Shown here: in pieces, positions 40,257-49,205 of the stretch | How the letters are laid out: every line of letters begins with the position of its first letter | Numbering within the stretch: position 1 is the first letter of the stretch | From: an uncultured Eubacteriales bacterium | GTDB taxonomy: Bacteria > Bacillota > Clostridia > Oscillospirales > UBA644 | DNA: 64,000 bases | NCBI GenBank assembly: GCA_934438175.1 | Contig: CAKSBH010000001.1 | Location: forward strand, 62,001 to 126,000 | Reading direction: 5' to 3' | Translations under genes and position numbers: made by a program | Notes under the pieces: generated by a model | Seen by the model: the letters and a program-made list of their open reading frames with translations, nothing else | Databases searched by the model: none | Told to the model about the DNA's origin: nothing

Positions 40257-41798
40257 ATGGAATGGTATGTAGTCGCCGGAATCGGCGTGGTCGCCTTTGT
40301 TCTCGGAGCCGTTATCGGAGTTTTATACAGAAAACGTGTGGCGGAAAAGACCATCGGTTCTGCTGAAGATCAAGCAAAGAAACTGGTCAACGATGCCATA
40401 AAACTCAGTGAAACCAAACAAAAAGAGATCCTCCTTGAGGCCAAAGAGGAGGTTCACCGTTTGCGTTCGGAAGCCGATAAAGAAATCCGGGACAGAAGAG
40501 CGGAAGTTCAGCGCTTGGAAAAGCGCATGATGCAAAAGGAAGAAACCCTGGATCGCAGGGCAGAACTGTACGAAAGCAAGGAAAATATCCTTGCCGGTAA
40601 AATCAAGGACGTTGACGATCTGAAACTTCAGGTTGAAGATATGAAAAAATCCGAGATTGCCGTTTTGGAGCGCATCAGCGGTATGACGTCCGAAGAGGCG
40701 CGTCAGCAGTTGATTGACAGTTTGCAGCTGCAGTTGACCCATGAGTCTGCGGTGCTGATTCAGGAAAACGAAAAGCGTACAAAGGAAGCCGCCGAGCAGC
40801 AGGCAAAAGAGATTGTCTGCACGGCCATTCAGCGTTATGCTGCCGATTACGTGGCGGAGGCGACAATTTCCGTTGTGACGCTGCCCAATGATGAGATGAA
40901 GGGTCGTATCATCGGCAGAGAAGGCCGGAATATCCGTGCGCTGGAATCTCTTACCGGTGTGGATTTGATCGTTGATGATACGCCGGAGACGATTACGATT
41001 TCCAGTTTTGATATCGTTCGCCGCGAAGTGGCACGTATTGCACTGGAGCGTCTGATTCAGGACGGACGGATTCATCCGACCCGAATCGGCGATATGGTGG
41101 AAAAGGCACAGAAAGAGGTCGATCAGACCATCCGCAAGGAAGGCGAAAATGCTGTTCTGCTCACGGGTGTTCACGGCATCCATCCGGAACTGGTGAAACT
41201 GTTGGGTCGTCTTCGTTACCGCACCTCGTTCGGACAGAACGTGTTGCAGCATTCCATTGAAGTGTCTCAGATTGCCGGGCTGATGGCTGCCGAGCTCGGT
41301 GCCGACGTTGCCGCTGCCAAGCGGGCAGGTCTTCTGCACGACATCGGCAAAGCCCTTGACCAGGAGCGTGAGGGTTCGCACGTTTCCATCGGTGTGGAAG
41401 AAGCGCGGCGTTATAAAGAACACGAAAAGATCGTTCATGCCATTGAGGCACACCATGGTGATGTGGAAGCCAAGACGCTTGTTGCGGCGATTGTCCAGGC
41501 GGCAGATGCTATTTCCGCAGCAAGACCTGGTGCGCGGCGTGAAGATATTGAAAGTTATATCAAGCGTTTGGAGTCGCTGGAGAATCTTGCAAACGGATTC
41601 AAGGGCGTGGAACGGACGTATGCCATTCAGGCGGGACGTGAAATCCGTGTTATGGTTCGCCCCGAGGAGATTTCGGACGATCAGATGGTTCTTCTTGCCC
41701 GTGATATTGCCAATAAGATCGAAGAAGAACTGGAGTATCCCGGACAGATCAAGGTTCATGTCATCCGCGAGAGCAAAGCCGTGGAATACGCAAAGTAG
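40257..41798 (+). CDS. rny: Ribonuclease Y
   Basis: 513 residues of the normal layout: N-terminal membrane helix (VVAGIGVVAFVLGAVIGVLY), long coiled coil to about residue 190, KH domain (GRIIGREGRNIRALESLTGVDLIVDDTPE) and the HD domain (VLQHSIEVSQIAGLMAAELG, AGLLHDIGKALD), then the conserved tail (GAEDISDDQM-type). It is the membrane-bound endonuclease that starts mRNA decay in Firmicutes. The ATG has AAGGAGG about 11 bases ahead. A clear promoter and terminator make it a single-gene unit. Confidence 0.96.
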   Translation: MEWYVVAGIGVVAFVLGAVIGVLYRKRVAEKTIGSAEDQAKKLVNDAIKLSETKQKEILLEAKEEVHRLRSEADKEIRDRRAEVQRLEKRMMQKEETLDRRAELYESKENILAGKIKDVDDLKLQVEDMKKSEIAVLERISGMTSEEARQQLIDSLQLQLTHESAVLIQENEKRTKEAAEQQAKEIVCTAIQRYAADYVAEATISVVTLPNDEMKGRIIGREGRNIRALESLTGVDLIVDDTPETITISSFDIVRREVARIALERLIQDGRIHPTRIGDMVEKAQKEVDQTIRKEGENAVLLTGVHGIHPELVKLLGRLRYRTSFGQNVLQHSIEVSQIAGLMAAELGADVAAAKRAGLLHDIGKALDQEREGSHVSIGVEEARRYKEHEKIVHAIEAHHGDVEAKTLVAAIVQAADAISAARPGARREDIESYIKRLESLENLANGFKGVERTYAIQAGREIRVMVRPEEISDDQMVLLARDIANKIEEELEYPGQIKVHVIRESKAVEYAK

Positions 41799-41816
41799 AC
41801 CAAAAAAACAGAGACG

Positions 41817-41856
41817 AACAGGATATATGCGAAAAAGCGTATATCCTGTTTTTTTA
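41817..41856 (+). terminator. Terminator after rny
   Basis: AACAGGATATATGC (41817-41830) pairs with GCGTATATCCTGTT (41837-41850, one G-U pair), then a T run. Confidence 0.88.
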
Positions 41857-41880
41857 TTTTCTTCTTTTATGCGTCCGATT

Positions 41881-41913
41881 TTGACACGTTTGGCACACGG
41901 GGTCTGTTATACT
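41881..41913 (+). promoter_or_regulatory. Long-spacer spoIIG promoter, likely Spo0A-activated
   Basis: TTGACA (41881-41886) and TATACT (41908-41913) are 21 bp apart, too long for ordinary sigma-A use. The Bacillus spoIIG promoter has the same feature (22 bp) and depends on Spo0A. Here the -35 region TTTTGACA matches the reverse Spo0A-box core TTYGACA. Confidence 0.7.
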
Positions 41914-41933
41914 GGATGCGGGAGGGAAAGGAT

Positions 41934-42770
41934 ATGACGGTCTATGTGGATTTGTTGTTGTTTTTCAATGTTGCCGTAGACAGTGCTCTTTTATGGCTGA
42001 CGGCTCGTCTTTTGCGGCGGCCGGTTTCCGCATTGCGGTTTCTCGGTGCTCTGGCTTTGATGTGCCTGTACGGAATGGCGGTCTGTTTCCCCGCATTTGC
42101 ATTTGCCGTCAACGTGTTTTTACGGGTTTCGTTTGCGGCGCTGATTGTTCTGACGGCGTTCGGCTTCCATTCCCCGGGTCATTTTTTCTCTGCGCTCGGT
42201 GTCTTTTTTGCGGTCACGCTGGCCTATGCCGGTATTGTTCTGGCGTGTCGGTATGTGCTTCCGGGTGGAGAAAATACGCTGTACTTCCAAAACGGTTCGG
42301 CTTATCTCAATGTGCCGGCATCGCATCTTTTGCTTGCCATTCTGGTGCTGTGCGTGGTTCAGATCGTTCTGGACCGCACGATCTCCCGGCGCCGGGCACT
42401 GAAGCATACCTGTCGCTGTGCCGTGACGGTGAACGGGCAACAGACCGAGGCGGTCTGCCTGATCGATACCGGCAATCTGGTACGGGATGCCATCACCGGA
42501 CTTCCGGTGGTTCTTCTTTCCCGTCGGATTCTGGAACCTTTGGTGCGTTTTACGGCGGAGGGAACGCTGCTTTGCGACCCGTCTTCCCCTCTGTATACCC
42601 GTTTACGGATGATTCCGTTTCGCAGTGCCGGACAAAGCGGGGGATTGCTGCAGGCATTCCGTCCGGATCGCTTTACGGCGGACGGGAGGGAGTATAAGGT
42701 TCTGATTGCCGTCAACCCCGTTGAAGTGAGCGGAGGAGAATATGCGGGCATTGTCCCTGTTCTGGAATAA
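41934..42770 (+). CDS. spoIIGA: Sigma-E processing peptidase SpoIIGA
   Basis: 278 residues. Five N-terminal membrane helices (from YVDLLLFFNVAVDSALLWLTARLL to SHLLLAILVLCVVQIVL) and a C-terminal aspartic-protease-like domain with CLIDTGNLVRDAITGLPVVLL, the DTGN active-site motif. It cleaves pro-sigma-E at the asymmetric septum during sporulation. ATG 41934 has GGAGGGAAAGG before it. sigE follows 18 bases later. Its long-spacer promoter matches the Spo0A-driven type, evidence that the host can sporulate or descends from a spore-former. Confidence 0.93.
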   Translation: MTVYVDLLLFFNVAVDSALLWLTARLLRRPVSALRFLGALALMCLYGMAVCFPAFAFAVNVFLRVSFAALIVLTAFGFHSPGHFFSALGVFFAVTLAYAGIVLACRYVLPGGENTLYFQNGSAYLNVPASHLLLAILVLCVVQIVLDRTISRRRALKHTCRCAVTVNGQQTEAVCLIDTGNLVRDAITGLPVVLLSRRILEPLVRFTAEGTLLCDPSSPLYTRLRMIPFRSAGQSGGLLQAFRPDRFTADGREYKVLIAVNPVEVSGGEYAGIVPVLE

Positions 42771-42788
42771 AAAAGGAGATGGTATTTT

Positions 42789-43520
42789 ATGCAGGAAAAC
42801 GGATTACGCGGTTGGAGAATTCTGAAGAAAAAGCTGAAAGCAACGTGGGATTTTCTTTTGCTTCGGGTAGCACCGGAACTGTTTTACATCAACGGTCCCG
42901 ATACGTTGCCGCCTCCGCTGCCTCCGGAGCGGGAAGCGGAGATGATTGCCCTTCTTCCTTCCAGTGAACTTGCCAAACGGGAACTCATCGAGCACAATTT
43001 GCGGTTGGTGGTGTATCTGGCGCGCAAATTTGAAAATACCGGTGTTTATATTGAGGATCTGATTTCCATCGGAACCATCGGGCTGATCAAAGCGGTAAAC
43101 ACCTTTTGCCCCGAAAAAAACATCAAGCTGGCAACGTACGCATCCCGCTGCATCGAAAACGAGATTCTGATGTATCTGCGGAAGAATGCGCATGCCCGGA
43201 CGGAAATCTCCATCGAGGAACCCTTGAATACGGATTGGGACGGCAACGAATTGCTTCTCGCCGACGTACTGGGTACCGATCGGGACAGTGTTTCAAAGGA
43301 TATGGAATCCCGTGCGGAGATTGAGATCCTCAATCGTGCGATTGAGACTCTGAACCCGAGAGAGCGGAAAATCATGCAGCTGCGGTTCGGAATCGGCACG
43401 GACAGGGAGTATACACAGAAGGAGGTTGCCGAACAACTGGGAATCTCGCAATCTTACATTTCCCGTCTGGAGAAGAAGATTCTGGAGCATCTGCGGGAAG
43501 AAATTGAAGCCATGAGTTGA
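42789..43520 (+). CDS. sigE: Sporulation sigma factor SigE
   Basis: 243 residues with region 2 (RELIEHNLRLVVYLARKFENTGVYIEDLISIGTIGLIKAVNTF), region 3 and region 4 (LNPRERKIMQLRFGIGT, QKEVAEQLGISQSYISRLEKK). The N-terminal 28-residue extension (LRGWRILKKKLKATWDFLLL) is the pro-sequence removed by SpoIIGA. It drives mother-cell genes early in sporulation. AAAGGAG precedes the ATG. sigG, which often follows in Firmicutes, is absent here; cysE comes next from its own promoter. Confidence 0.95.
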   Translation: MQENGLRGWRILKKKLKATWDFLLLRVAPELFYINGPDTLPPPLPPEREAEMIALLPSSELAKRELIEHNLRLVVYLARKFENTGVYIEDLISIGTIGLIKAVNTFCPEKNIKLATYASRCIENEILMYLRKNAHARTEISIEEPLNTDWDGNELLLADVLGTDRDSVSKDMESRAEIEILNRAIETLNPRERKIMQLRFGIGTDREYTQKEVAEQLGISQSYISRLEKKILEHLREEIEAMS

Positions 43521-43544
43521 GGGTGTTTTTTTCGTTTTTCCCTA

Positions 43545-43573
43545 TTGACACGCCGGGAAGATAATGGTAGAAT
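43545..43573 (+). promoter_or_regulatory. Promoter of cysE
   Basis: TTGACA (43545-43550), 17 bp, TAGAAT (43568-43573), close to the sigE stop. Confidence 0.82.
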
Positions 43574-43631
43574 ACAAGAGAGAATAAATCAGCACGGACT
43601 TTGTGCGGATTCCGCAGAAAGGAAACAAACC

Positions 43632-44480
43632 ATGGAAACAGAGCGGATTCTTTCCGAAACAACAGCGGAAATTTCGGCACTTCTTTTTGAGATGAGCCGT
43701 GCAAGAGAAATTTCCTATGTCAACCGTCCGGGGCTGAAAAATCAGGTGATTCTGCTGATCCGTCTTTTGCGTTCCGGCTTATATCCTTCGATTTTCGGCA
43801 ACGAAGTCCGGGAGCACGGAAAGCTTTGTGAAGCCATCCGGGAATCTCTTACGGACGCGTCCGAGCTGATGGAACGGATGCTTTCCGGTGTTCTGCCGGA
43901 CGGAGATGCCCGCCACGATGTGATCGTACGGTATCTTCGCACGCTGCCCTCCGTCGCAAGAACACTGGAAACCGACGTCCGCGCCGCTTATGACGGTGAC
44001 CCTGCGGCACGGTCGGAAGAGGAGATTGTTCTGGCATATCCCGCCTTTGAGGCGATTAGCATCTTTCGACTGGCGCATGAATTGTTCCGGCTCGGTGTTC
44101 CGTTGATTCCCCGTATGATGACCGAATATGCGCATCAGCTGACGGGAATTGATATCCACCCCGGCGCGACGATCGGACGGTATTTTTTTATTGACCACGG
44201 AACCGGAGTTGTCATTGGTGAAACCTGTACCATCGGGGATCACGTCAAACTGTATCAGGGTGTGACGCTCGGTGCCAAGAGTTTTGAGCTGGACGGAGAC
44301 GGAAATCCGGTTAAAGGAATCAAGCGTCATCCGGATATCGGCAATCATGTGGTGATTTATGCCGGGGCAACAATCCTCGGTGGAACAACGGTCATCGGGG
44401 ATCGGTGTGTGATCGGCGGCAATGTGTGGCTGACTCATTCCGTTCCTGCCGGACAGACCGTATATTATACAGGAAACTGA
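43632..44480 (+). CDS. cysE: Serine O-acetyltransferase
   Basis: 282 residues. The N-terminal helical part is followed by a left-handed hexapeptide beta-helix with TGIDIHPGATIGRYFFIDHGTGVVIGETCTIGDHVKLYQGVTLGAKS, where His and Asp of the active site are in FIDHGTG, and GGNVWLTHSVPAGQTVYYTGN at the end. It makes O-acetylserine for cysteine. The ATG is preceded by GAAAGGA. The length fits the longer SAT type. The following lipoprotein gene is 17 bases away and may be co-transcribed. Confidence 0.93.
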   Translation: METERILSETTAEISALLFEMSRAREISYVNRPGLKNQVILLIRLLRSGLYPSIFGNEVREHGKLCEAIRESLTDASELMERMLSGVLPDGDARHDVIVRYLRTLPSVARTLETDVRAAYDGDPAARSEEEIVLAYPAFEAISIFRLAHELFRLGVPLIPRMMTEYAHQLTGIDIHPGATIGRYFFIDHGTGVVIGETCTIGDHVKLYQGVTLGAKSFELDGDGNPVKGIKRHPDIGNHVVIYAGATILGGTTVIGDRCVIGGNVWLTHSVPAGQTVYYTGN

Positions 44481-44497
44481 AAAACGGAGGATGAAGA

Positions 44498-45283
44498 ATG
44501 AAGATGAGTATGGTATGGATCCTTGCCGTTTTGCTGACGGTTTGCTTGGTGGCCTGTACGGCTTCCGACGGAACCGGTGCAAAGAGGTCGGTGACCGGAG
44601 ATCCGGATTACCCGGATCTTGCCCAGGCACGTTTGCCGCAGAAGGATGAAAAGATTGCCGTGATTGAAACGAATTTCGGAACGATGAAGATCCTTTTTTT
44701 CCCGGAAAAAGCGCCGAAGGCCGTGGAGAACTTTTTGAGTCTCGCCGAGAAGGGGTATTACAACAATACGATCTCGCACCGCATTATCACGGATTTTATG
44801 ATGCAGGCGGGTGACCCGACCGGAACGGGCACCGGCGGTGAGAGCATCTGGGGCGGAAAGTTTGAGACAGAACTTCCGGAGGGACTTTATCACATCCGTG
44901 GTGCCGTGGCTATGGCGCGTACATCGGAGATGAATACCAACGGAAGCCAGTTTTACATCGTGCCCGGCGGAACCAGTCCGTTTGATCAGGTGAAAAACGG
45001 AACCGACTGGGAACTGTACGGTTATTCCGGCAATCAGATTGACGAAGCCGTCAAGAATTATCTCAAGAATCAGTGCGGCCTGGATGAGGGTACCGAGCGC
45101 TATCGTCTGTATGATGACTTCGGCGGTGCGTACTGGCTGGACGGACAGTATACCGTGTTCGGACAGGTGTTTGAGGGACTGGATGTTCTGGATCGCATTA
45201 TGGATGCTGCTGCGACATCCTCCGGTACGCCGAAAACGACGGTGCGTCTGATTAAGGTGACGGTAGAGACCTACGCGGGTTGA
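44498..45283 (+). CDS. Cyclophilin-type peptidyl-prolyl isomerase, lipoprotein
   Basis: 261 residues. Signal peptide with a lipobox LVAC (cleavage before Cys near residue 20), then a cyclophilin domain: ETNFGTMKILFFPEKAPKAVENFL, HRIITDFMMQAGDPTGTGTGGESIWG, RGAVAMARTSEMNTNGSQFYI. The domain is interrupted by an insert of about 50 residues (NQIDEAVKNYLKNQ...) before VFGQVFEGLDVLDRIM. It should catalyse proline isomerisation of exported proteins outside the membrane. A second secreted isomerase of the parvulin type lies 0.9 kb downstream. Confidence 0.9.
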   Translation: MKMSMVWILAVLLTVCLVACTASDGTGAKRSVTGDPDYPDLAQARLPQKDEKIAVIETNFGTMKILFFPEKAPKAVENFLSLAEKGYYNNTISHRIITDFMMQAGDPTGTGTGGESIWGGKFETELPEGLYHIRGAVAMARTSEMNTNGSQFYIVPGGTSPFDQVKNGTDWELYGYSGNQIDEAVKNYLKNQCGLDEGTERYRLYDDFGGAYWLDGQYTVFGQVFEGLDVLDRIMDAAATSSGTPKTTVRLIKVTVETYAG

Positions 45284-45318
45284 TTTTGAGACCAAACATA
45301 GAAAGGACTGCGATTTTT

Positions 45319-46086
45319 ATGATTAACGTAACCATTTGGAATGAATTTTATCACGAACGTACGGAACCCATTGTGCGGGAAGTGCATCCGGAAGGACTGC
45401 ATATGACGCTGAAGAAAGGGCTGGAGGATCCGGAATTCAATATCACGACGGCAACACTCAATATGCCGGATCAGGGGCTTCCGGACGAGGTTCTTAACCA
45501 GACGGATGTCCTTCTTTGGTGGGGACATGCCCGTCATTGGGAAGTTTCGGATGAATTGGTGGAAAAGATCGTTCGCCGTGTCAACGACGGGATGGGGCTG
45601 ATCGTTCTCCATTCCGGACATCACAGCAAGTTGTTTACACGTCTGTGCGGTACAACCGGAAATCTGAGATGGCGTGAGATCGGCGAGCATTGCAACGTGT
45701 GGACGGTAAATCCGTCGCATCCCATTGCACGCGGAATTCCGGAAATGTTCCGCCTGGAGCATGAGGAAATGTACGGAGAACCGTTTGTGATTCCCAATCC
45801 GGACGAAGTGGTGTTTATCAGCTGGTTCCAGGGAGGCGATGTCTTCCGCAGCGGTGTGACATATCATCGCGGAAACGGAAAGATCTTCTATTTCCAGCCG
45901 GGTCACGAAACCTACCGTTCCTATTATGATGAAAATGCGTTGCATGTTCTGAAAAACGCGATTCGCTGGGCATACAACGATTACCGCATTCATACCGAAT
46001 GCCGTCATATTCCGGAACCGTGCGAGGAGTTTGAGCACGCCGATCTGCCGGGTCTGACCGACCATCCGGACGCATCGAACCGATAA
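45319..46086 (+). CDS. ThuA-like protein
   Basis: 255 residues. The class I glutamine-amidotransferase-like fold of ThuA is seen: VTIWNEFYHE at the start, DVLLWWGHARHWEVSDEL, GLIVLHSGHHSKLF, HPIARGIPE and the late KIFYFQPGHETYRSYY. ThuA proteins act in trehalose or other sugar metabolism, with no settled reaction. The ATG is preceded by AAAGGA. The gene is followed by a strong terminator. It does not sit with sugar-transport genes here, so the substrate is unknown. Confidence 0.85.
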   Translation: MINVTIWNEFYHERTEPIVREVHPEGLHMTLKKGLEDPEFNITTATLNMPDQGLPDEVLNQTDVLLWWGHARHWEVSDELVEKIVRRVNDGMGLIVLHSGHHSKLFTRLCGTTGNLRWREIGEHCNVWTVNPSHPIARGIPEMFRLEHEEMYGEPFVIPNPDEVVFISWFQGGDVFRSGVTYHRGNGKIFYFQPGHETYRSYYDENALHVLKNAIRWAYNDYRIHTECRHIPEPCEEFEHADLPGLTDHPDASNR

Positions 46087-46093
46087 TCAGGAA

Positions 46094-46133
46094 GAAGGCG
46101 GGAAATTCTTTCCCGCCTTCCGTTTTGTTTTTT
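46094..46133 (+). terminator. Strong terminator abutting the prsA-like gene
   Basis: GAAGGCGGGAAA (46094-46105), loop TTC, TTTCCCGCCTTC (46109-46120), then T-rich 46122-46133. The next gene's ribosome site begins within a few bases. Confidence 0.9.
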
Positions 46134-46148
46134 GGAAAAGGAATTTTT

Positions 46149-47519
46149 ATGAAAAAAACAGTTTGTGCTTTTCTTGTTGTTTTGTTTGTTGCGCTTCTGT
46201 GCTGTTCCTGCTCTGCAGCCGGACACAAGCGTCGGACAACGGTTTTGAAGATCGGCAATGAAAAAATTTCGCAGATGGAATTCCAGATCTGTTATCACGT
46301 CTGTTATTCCAACTTTGCCGCTACGTATGATTTCAGTTCCATCGGCTTTGACGAAAAGGAAGATCCTTTTGCGCAGACCTGCCGGTTTGACAGTTCCCGT
46401 ACCTGGGGGGAATTCCTGCTGGATTCCACCGTATCCTTCTGCCGTGAGCTCGTGATTATGGCGGCGGAAGCGAAGGCCCGGAACCTGTCGCTCTCTGCTC
46501 AGCAGGAAGAGCAGATTGAAGAATCAATCCGGGATGTGCAGGAGCAGTTGAAAAAAGACGGAACGGAGGAAAATGTTTATTGGGCTGCCGTTTACGGGGC
46601 GGATGCCACGGCGGAGGACGTGATTACCGTGATGAAGAAGATTGCGCTGTATCGTGACGTTTATGCGGCTTTGGTGGAAAGTTTCGGGATTACGGAGGCA
46701 CAGCTGTCGGATTATTACCAGCAGAACAGGGACATCCTGGATGCCGTGACGTTGCGGATCGTGCCGTTTGAATACGGGGATGGGAAACGCACCGCTTCCG
46801 AAGCAAAACAGGCGGCAAAGGAGTTTATTGCCGGCATAAAGTCGGAGCAGGACATTGTTGAAAACGCAGGTACAGCTGTTTCCTCGGATGTGCAGTCCTA
46901 TTTCGGTGATACGGATTTTACATTGACGTATAATGTTACCCGGGAATATTTCGGTTCCGGCTCGGCGGCTTCACGTTGGCTGTTCAGCGAAAAGCGGGAA
47001 TACATGGAAAGCAATGTGTATGACACCGGTACCATGTGGCTGGCAATGTTTTATATTGAAGCCGATACGCGGGATTATAAAACCGTGACTCTCCGTCACA
47101 TCCTTCTTGCGGATAAAACAGAGAGCGGGGCGGAAAAAGCAAACCAGGTGTATGAGGAATGGAAAAAGGATTATAACACAGAAGCCGGCTTTGCAGCATT
47201 TGCAACCATTTATTCTCAGGATGCGGATTCCCGCGCGGACGGAGGACTGTATGCCAACGTGTACAAGGGACAGCTGGTCAATGAAATGACGAGCTGGGGT
47301 TTTGATCCCAAGCGTAAGCCCGGTGATACGGCGGTGGTCCGGTCTTCTTACGGATATCACATTCTGTATTTTGTTTCCGAAGGAGAGGAGACCTATCGGA
47401 ACGTTCTGTGCCGCACGGCCATCGAAGCCGAACGGTACACCGCCTTTATGGAAGAAAAACAACCGTCGTTCCCCACCGATTTCCAACAGGAGGATCTTCG
47501 GTTTGTGTTTGAAAAGTAA
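46149..47519 (+). CDS. PrsA-like parvulin peptidyl-prolyl isomerase, lipoprotein
   Basis: 456 residues. Signal peptide (MKKTVCAFLVVLFVALLCCSC) with a Cys-rich lipobox, a SurA/PrsA-type N-terminal helical domain, and a parvulin domain (TLRHILLADKTESGAEKANQVYEEW..., SRADGGLYANVYKGQLVNEM, VVRSSYGYHILYFV). It is a membrane-attached extracellular foldase. A terminator ends 15 bases before the ATG, so no room is left for a promoter after it: transcription must read through or start inside the previous gene. Confidence 0.88.
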   Translation: MKKTVCAFLVVLFVALLCCSCSAAGHKRRTTVLKIGNEKISQMEFQICYHVCYSNFAATYDFSSIGFDEKEDPFAQTCRFDSSRTWGEFLLDSTVSFCRELVIMAAEAKARNLSLSAQQEEQIEESIRDVQEQLKKDGTEENVYWAAVYGADATAEDVITVMKKIALYRDVYAALVESFGITEAQLSDYYQQNRDILDAVTLRIVPFEYGDGKRTASEAKQAAKEFIAGIKSEQDIVENAGTAVSSDVQSYFGDTDFTLTYNVTREYFGSGSAASRWLFSEKREYMESNVYDTGTMWLAMFYIEADTRDYKTVTLRHILLADKTESGAEKANQVYEEWKKDYNTEAGFAAFATIYSQDADSRADGGLYANVYKGQLVNEMTSWGFDPKRKPGDTAVVRSSYGYHILYFVSEGEETYRNVLCRTAIEAERYTAFMEEKQPSFPTDFQQEDLRFVFEK

Positions 47520-47558
47520 GCCGGAAAGCAAACAGATTCCGGTCGGATCGGATGCATC

Positions 47559-47599
47559 AAAAGAGCGGGGGCGGTAAGCGTCGAACCCCCGCTCTTTTT
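47559..47599 (+). terminator. Terminator after the prsA-like gene
   Basis: AAAGAGCGGGGG (to 47571) pairs with CCCCCGCTCTTT (from 47586), followed by TTTTT. Confidence 0.9.
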
Positions 47600-47706
47600 G
47601 CCGCGGAGGCGTAAGTTTTTGTTGCCGTTTTTTTTGAAAGGTGTAACCCTGCCCAACGAGATGGTGATTGTTGGGGTGAAGGCCTTTGAGTACGGAAAGA
47701 AAGGAG

Positions 47707-48276
47707 ATGAAGACATTGGACGATTCCCGGATTGTGGAATTATATCGGATGCGCGACGAAGAGGCGATTCGAAAGACTGCCGAGAAATACGGAAGTCGCT
47801 TGTTTTCTTTGGCTTACGGAATCGTTCACGACCGACAGACTGCCGAGGAGTGTGAAAATGACACCTACATGCATGCATGGAATGCCATTCCTCCCCATGA
47901 GCCGAAACTCTATCTGTATGCCTTTCTCGCACGGATTACCCGCCATCTTGCCCTGAATTGCTGCCGTCATCGCAGCCAGTTGAAGCGAAGCGCCCAAATC
48001 TGTGAGCTCAGTGCGGAGATGGAACAGTGTATTCCTTCTCCGGATGATGTCGAATGTCGCATCGATGATATGACGCTGAAACATGCAATCAACGGATTTC
48101 TCAGCACGCTGGATGCCGAAAAAAGAAACATTTTCATCCGTCGGTGTTGGTATCTGGATTCCATTGCCGACATCTCCGCCCGCTTTGCCTTGTCTGAAAG
48201 CAAAGTGAAAACAACGCTCTTCCGTTGCCGCAATATGCTTCGGAAGCATCTTGAAAAGGAGGGTTATACGTTATGA
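47707..48276 (+). CDS. ECF-type sigma-70 factor
   Basis: About 189 residues. Region 2 (LYRMRDEEAIRKTAEKYGSRLFSLAYGIVHDRQTAEECENDTYMHAWNAIPPHEP) and region 4 (LDAEKRNIFIRRCWYLDSIADISARFALSESKVKTTLFRCRNMLRKHL) are clear. The start is uncertain: ATG 47707 touches AAGGAG (47701-47706), while TTG 47716 is nine bases from it and better placed. The next gene overlaps by four bases and encodes a membrane protein like the cognate anti-sigma factors of Clostridia. A GTAACC at about 47643-47648 could be an ECF-type -35 and allow self-activation. Confidence 0.85.
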   Translation: MKTLDDSRIVELYRMRDEEAIRKTAEKYGSRLFSLAYGIVHDRQTAEECENDTYMHAWNAIPPHEPKLYLYAFLARITRHLALNCCRHRSQLKRSAQICELSAEMEQCIPSPDDVECRIDDMTLKHAINGFLSTLDAEKRNIFIRRCWYLDSIADISARFALSESKVKTTLFRCRNMLRKHLEKEGYTL

Positions 48277-49094
48277 AAGGAAATGAATTTCTGGATAAAA
48301 TGGAATTGATCGATCCCCGCTATGTGGATGCGGCGGATGCTCCGTCGGCGACCGGGAGGAGAAAGCGCATCCGCTGGGGCGTGATTGCTGCTTGCTTTTG
48401 CATTCTGATCAGTGCCGTGACGGCAATGGCGATGAGCGATTTCGGTACGCAGGTCATCGATTTTTTTGCGTCATTGTCCGGGTCCGGTCCGGATTCCGGC
48501 GAATCGGGATATGTTCTGAATATTGAAATTGAAAAAATTTCCGCCGATGCATTGGAGGGTGCGATTCGGGAAGTCCCTGCCCGGATCCGGCAGCAGTTTG
48601 AATCCTACCAACCATTTATGAGTTGGTCTCCGGATACCTGGAGCAAAAACTTCGAATCCCGTAACGAGGCGTATGATTATATTGGCTTCGACGGCTTGAA
48701 ATGTCTGCCGTTGGATTGGCAGGAAAACCGGACAATACTGTGCGTACGGGGAACGGAAAACGGAGACATTCTGTGTGCTTCCGTTGAAACCTCCTATGCT
48801 GTTTCGGATATCCAGCTGCAGTTTCTGGCAAGTATTTATACGGAAAAGCTGGAGGGCAGCGTTACCATGCACATGGTGATGCTGGAAAATGCCGATTTTG
48901 AGGAGTCGTTCTATTCTTCGAAAAACGGAAAAACGCTGCATGTGCTGGAGAGCACCGTTTTGAAAAGCGGCTATCGGACAATCAGCGGATACCTGGTTGA
49001 AAACAGGGTTCTTTATCATCTTCACATTTCCTGCCCGGAAAAAGATTCCGGTCAGGCAAAGGAATTGTTGAGGCAATGGGCGGATCTGTTCTGA
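48273..49094 (+). CDS. Probable anti-sigma factor, single membrane helix
   Basis: 273 residues. The N-terminus FLDKMELIDPRYVDAADAPS plus KRIRWGVIAACFCILISAVTAMAM (one membrane helix) is the pattern of anti-sigma proteins paired with ECF sigma factors in gut Clostridia. The extracellular part (about 200 residues) would sense the signal; it is not assigned to a family. The ATG overlaps the sigma stop (ATGA), so the two are made together. A strong hairpin ends the operon. Confidence 0.75.
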   Translation: MKGNEFLDKMELIDPRYVDAADAPSATGRRKRIRWGVIAACFCILISAVTAMAMSDFGTQVIDFFASLSGSGPDSGESGYVLNIEIEKISADALEGAIREVPARIRQQFESYQPFMSWSPDTWSKNFESRNEAYDYIGFDGLKCLPLDWQENRTILCVRGTENGDILCASVETSYAVSDIQLQFLASIYTEKLEGSVTMHMVMLENADFEESFYSSKNGKTLHVLESTVLKSGYRTISGYLVENRVLYHLHISCPEKDSGQAKELLRQWADLF

Positions 49095-49143
49095 CCAAAG
49101 AAAAATCGCTTTCGGAGCCAATCAGCTCCGGAAGATCTGAATC

Positions 49144-49183
49144 AAAAAGGAACCGTGTGGCTTCAGCCACACGGTTCCTTTTT
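49144..49183. terminator. Bidirectional terminator between anti-sigma and gapA
   Basis: AAAAAGGAACCGTGTGG (49144-49160) and its inverse complement (49167-49183), with C/G and a TTCA loop between. A and T runs on both sides serve the two convergent genes. Confidence 0.92.
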
Positions 49184-49205
49184 ATGCGTTTTTAATGGTT
49201 TTCGC

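Noticed and set aside
40323..41759. 478-codon minus-strand ORF opposite rny
   Set aside because: Shadow of RNase Y; no protein family pattern.
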